Assembly (NCBI RefSeq): GCF_001668725.1
Contig: NZ_LZKL01000037.1
Location: forward strand, 1 to 64,000
DNA: 64,000 nt
Direction: 5' to 3'
Origin: Mycobacterium sp. E787
GTDB lineage: Bacteria; Actinomycetota; Actinomycetes; Mycobacteriales; Mycobacteriaceae
Part shown: positions 63,165 through 64,000 of the stretch, in pieces
Layout of the letters: every line of letters starts with the position of its first letter
Numbering within the stretch: position 1 is the stretch's first letter
Notes under the pieces: generated by a model
Told to the model about the DNA's origin: nothing
What the model saw: the letters and a program-made list of their open reading frames with translations, nothing else
The model's database searches: none
Position numbers and translations under genes: made by a program

Positions 63165-64000
63165 GTGCGGTTTCCCGTGGCATTGCTGACCGCGTGCGCA
63201 GTGTCGCTCGCCCCCGCCCTCGGACCGGGCGCGGACGCGCGGGCGGCCGACGCGTGGGGGCCGTTCGCACCGCCCAACCCGTTCATGGCGCCGCTGGGGC
63301 TCGCTTCACTGCACAACGACGCCGAATCGTCCGATGCCGGACCGCTTCCCGGGCCCGGCGCCCACCTCAACGCGATCTTCGGGTACCCGCTGCTGGCGGC
63401 CTGCCCGACGATCATGCAGGGCACCGACGGCCTGGTCTTGGCGCTGTGCACCAGCGACATCGGCCAGACCCCGACGATCTTTCTGATCGATCCCGGCGTC
63501 CGCGTCCCAATCTTCGTCCCGCTGGCCAAACTGCAAGTGGCCAAGGGCAGCCTGCTCGGCGGCGTCTACGCCTACCTCGACAACAACAACCAGGTCGTGA
63601 TGATCGACGGGACCAACCACCTGCTGCGCATCGCGCACGCCAGGGCGGGGCCGCTGGGGTGCTGGAAGCTGATCGTCACCGAGTCCACCGACCTGTCCGG
63701 CGCGATTCCGGCCGGCGACAGCTCGGTGGGCCTGGTGCCCGACTACGCGGGCAACGTCTGGTTCGCCACCGGGAACGGCGTCGTGGGCGTGGCCAAGACG
63801 GGCGGCGGCATCGCCACCGTGCAGCTGCCCCCGGGCGAACAGGTGGCGAACAGCATCTCGTCCGCACCGAGCGGGCGCGTCGCGGTGGCCACCACCTTCG
63901 CCCTCTACGAGCTGAACCTCGATATTGCCGGCAACCCCCAAATACTCTGGCGGGCAACCTATGACCGCGGCCCGGCGCGCAAGCCCGGGCAATTGAGTTG
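63165..64000 (+). CDS. secreted protein, C-terminus outside the window
   Basis: The GTG at 63165 follows GGGAGGAGAC and opens an ORF that runs to the right edge (278 codons seen). A signal peptide (VRFPVALLTACAVSLAPALG, cut near ARA) precedes a repetitive strand-rich mature part: FLIDPGVRVPIF, LGGVYAYLDNNNQVVMIDGT, SVGLVPDYAGNVWFATGNGV. Repeating strand-turn units recall a beta-propeller of the SMP-30/NHL sort. Function unknown. Confidence 0.75.
   Translation, partial: MRFPVALLTACAVSLAPALGPGADARAADAWGPFAPPNPFMAPLGLASLHNDAESSDAGPLPGPGAHLNAIFGYPLLAACPTIMQGTDGLVLALCTSDIGQTPTIFLIDPGVRVPIFVPLAKLQVAKGSLLGGVYAYLDNNNQVVMIDGTNHLLRIAHARAGPLGCWKLIVTESTDLSGAIPAGDSSVGLVPDYAGNVWFATGNGVVGVAKTGGGIATVQLPPGEQVANSISSAPSGRVAVATTFALYELNLDIAGNPQILWRATYDRGPARKPGQLS

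Overview
This is a high-GC actinobacterial chromosome segment that belongs to a Mycobacterium, most likely a slow grower that carries PE_PGRS genes. The evidence is a PE_PGRS gene at the left edge, a PE-domain phosphatase, a complete mce4 cholesterol-import operon with KstR operators, a phoP-phoR pair, a CpsA-type LCP protein and an LpqH-like lipoprotein. The species cannot be fixed from the sequence alone.

Layout. 1-2.4 kb: truncated PE_PGRS gene. 2.5-28.4 kb: a block with the gene content and order of the M. tuberculosis Rv3484-Rv3507 region: a serine hydrolase, fadD17-fadE27-fadE26 read leftwards, a KstR operator, then fdxD-hsd4A-yrbE4AB-mce4A to F-mam4AB read rightwards, an Rv3491-like secreted protein, otsA with an Rv3489-like ORF, a FetAB-like ABC pair, an enoyl-CoA hydratase, two short-chain dehydrogenases, a beta-hydroxyacid dehydrogenase and cpsA. 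Together the first part imports sterols and starts side-chain beta-oxidation. 28.7-33.4 kb: small membrane and secreted proteins (one a decayed gene), a TDT-family transporter, an alpha/beta hydrolase without the usual catalytic His, and a PAP2-lipid kinase fusion.

33.5-40.5 kb: a complete aromatic meta-cleavage pathway in two divergent operons around a TetR regulator: FAD hydroxylase, C-C bond hydrolase and extradiol dioxygenase on the left; hydratase, acetaldehyde dehydrogenase and hydroxyoxovalerate aldolase on the right. It would turn a phenolic compound into pyruvate, acetyl-CoA and an organic acid. 40.5-54.7 kb: mostly envelope and secreted proteins (AI-2E transporter, HdeD-like protein, rhomboid protease, secreted trypsin-like protease, LpqH-like lipoprotein, proline-rich repeat protein, an Rv0026-like large protein, a PE-histidine phosphatase, an HSL-type esterase, a DUF732 protein).

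54.7-58.75 kb: an AT-richer accessory island ending at a tRNA-Thr(UGU) gene. It holds a truncated tyrosine recombinase with a lost active-site His, two overlapping orphan ORFs, a DUF3761 secreted protein and an unusual potassium-channel-like protein with a very large extracytoplasmic insertion. 58.8-64 kb: an Rv0756c-like protein, phoP-phoR with a three-repeat candidate PhoP site, a HIT protein, a DHFR/RibD-like reductase and a truncated secreted protein. The joining of Rv34xx-35xx-like and Rv0754-0759c-like blocks within one window points to rearrangement relative to M. tuberculosis.

The best candidates for something undescribed are the island channel protein and the orphan ORF pair. The meta-cleavage cluster is the clearest complete functional system outside mce4.
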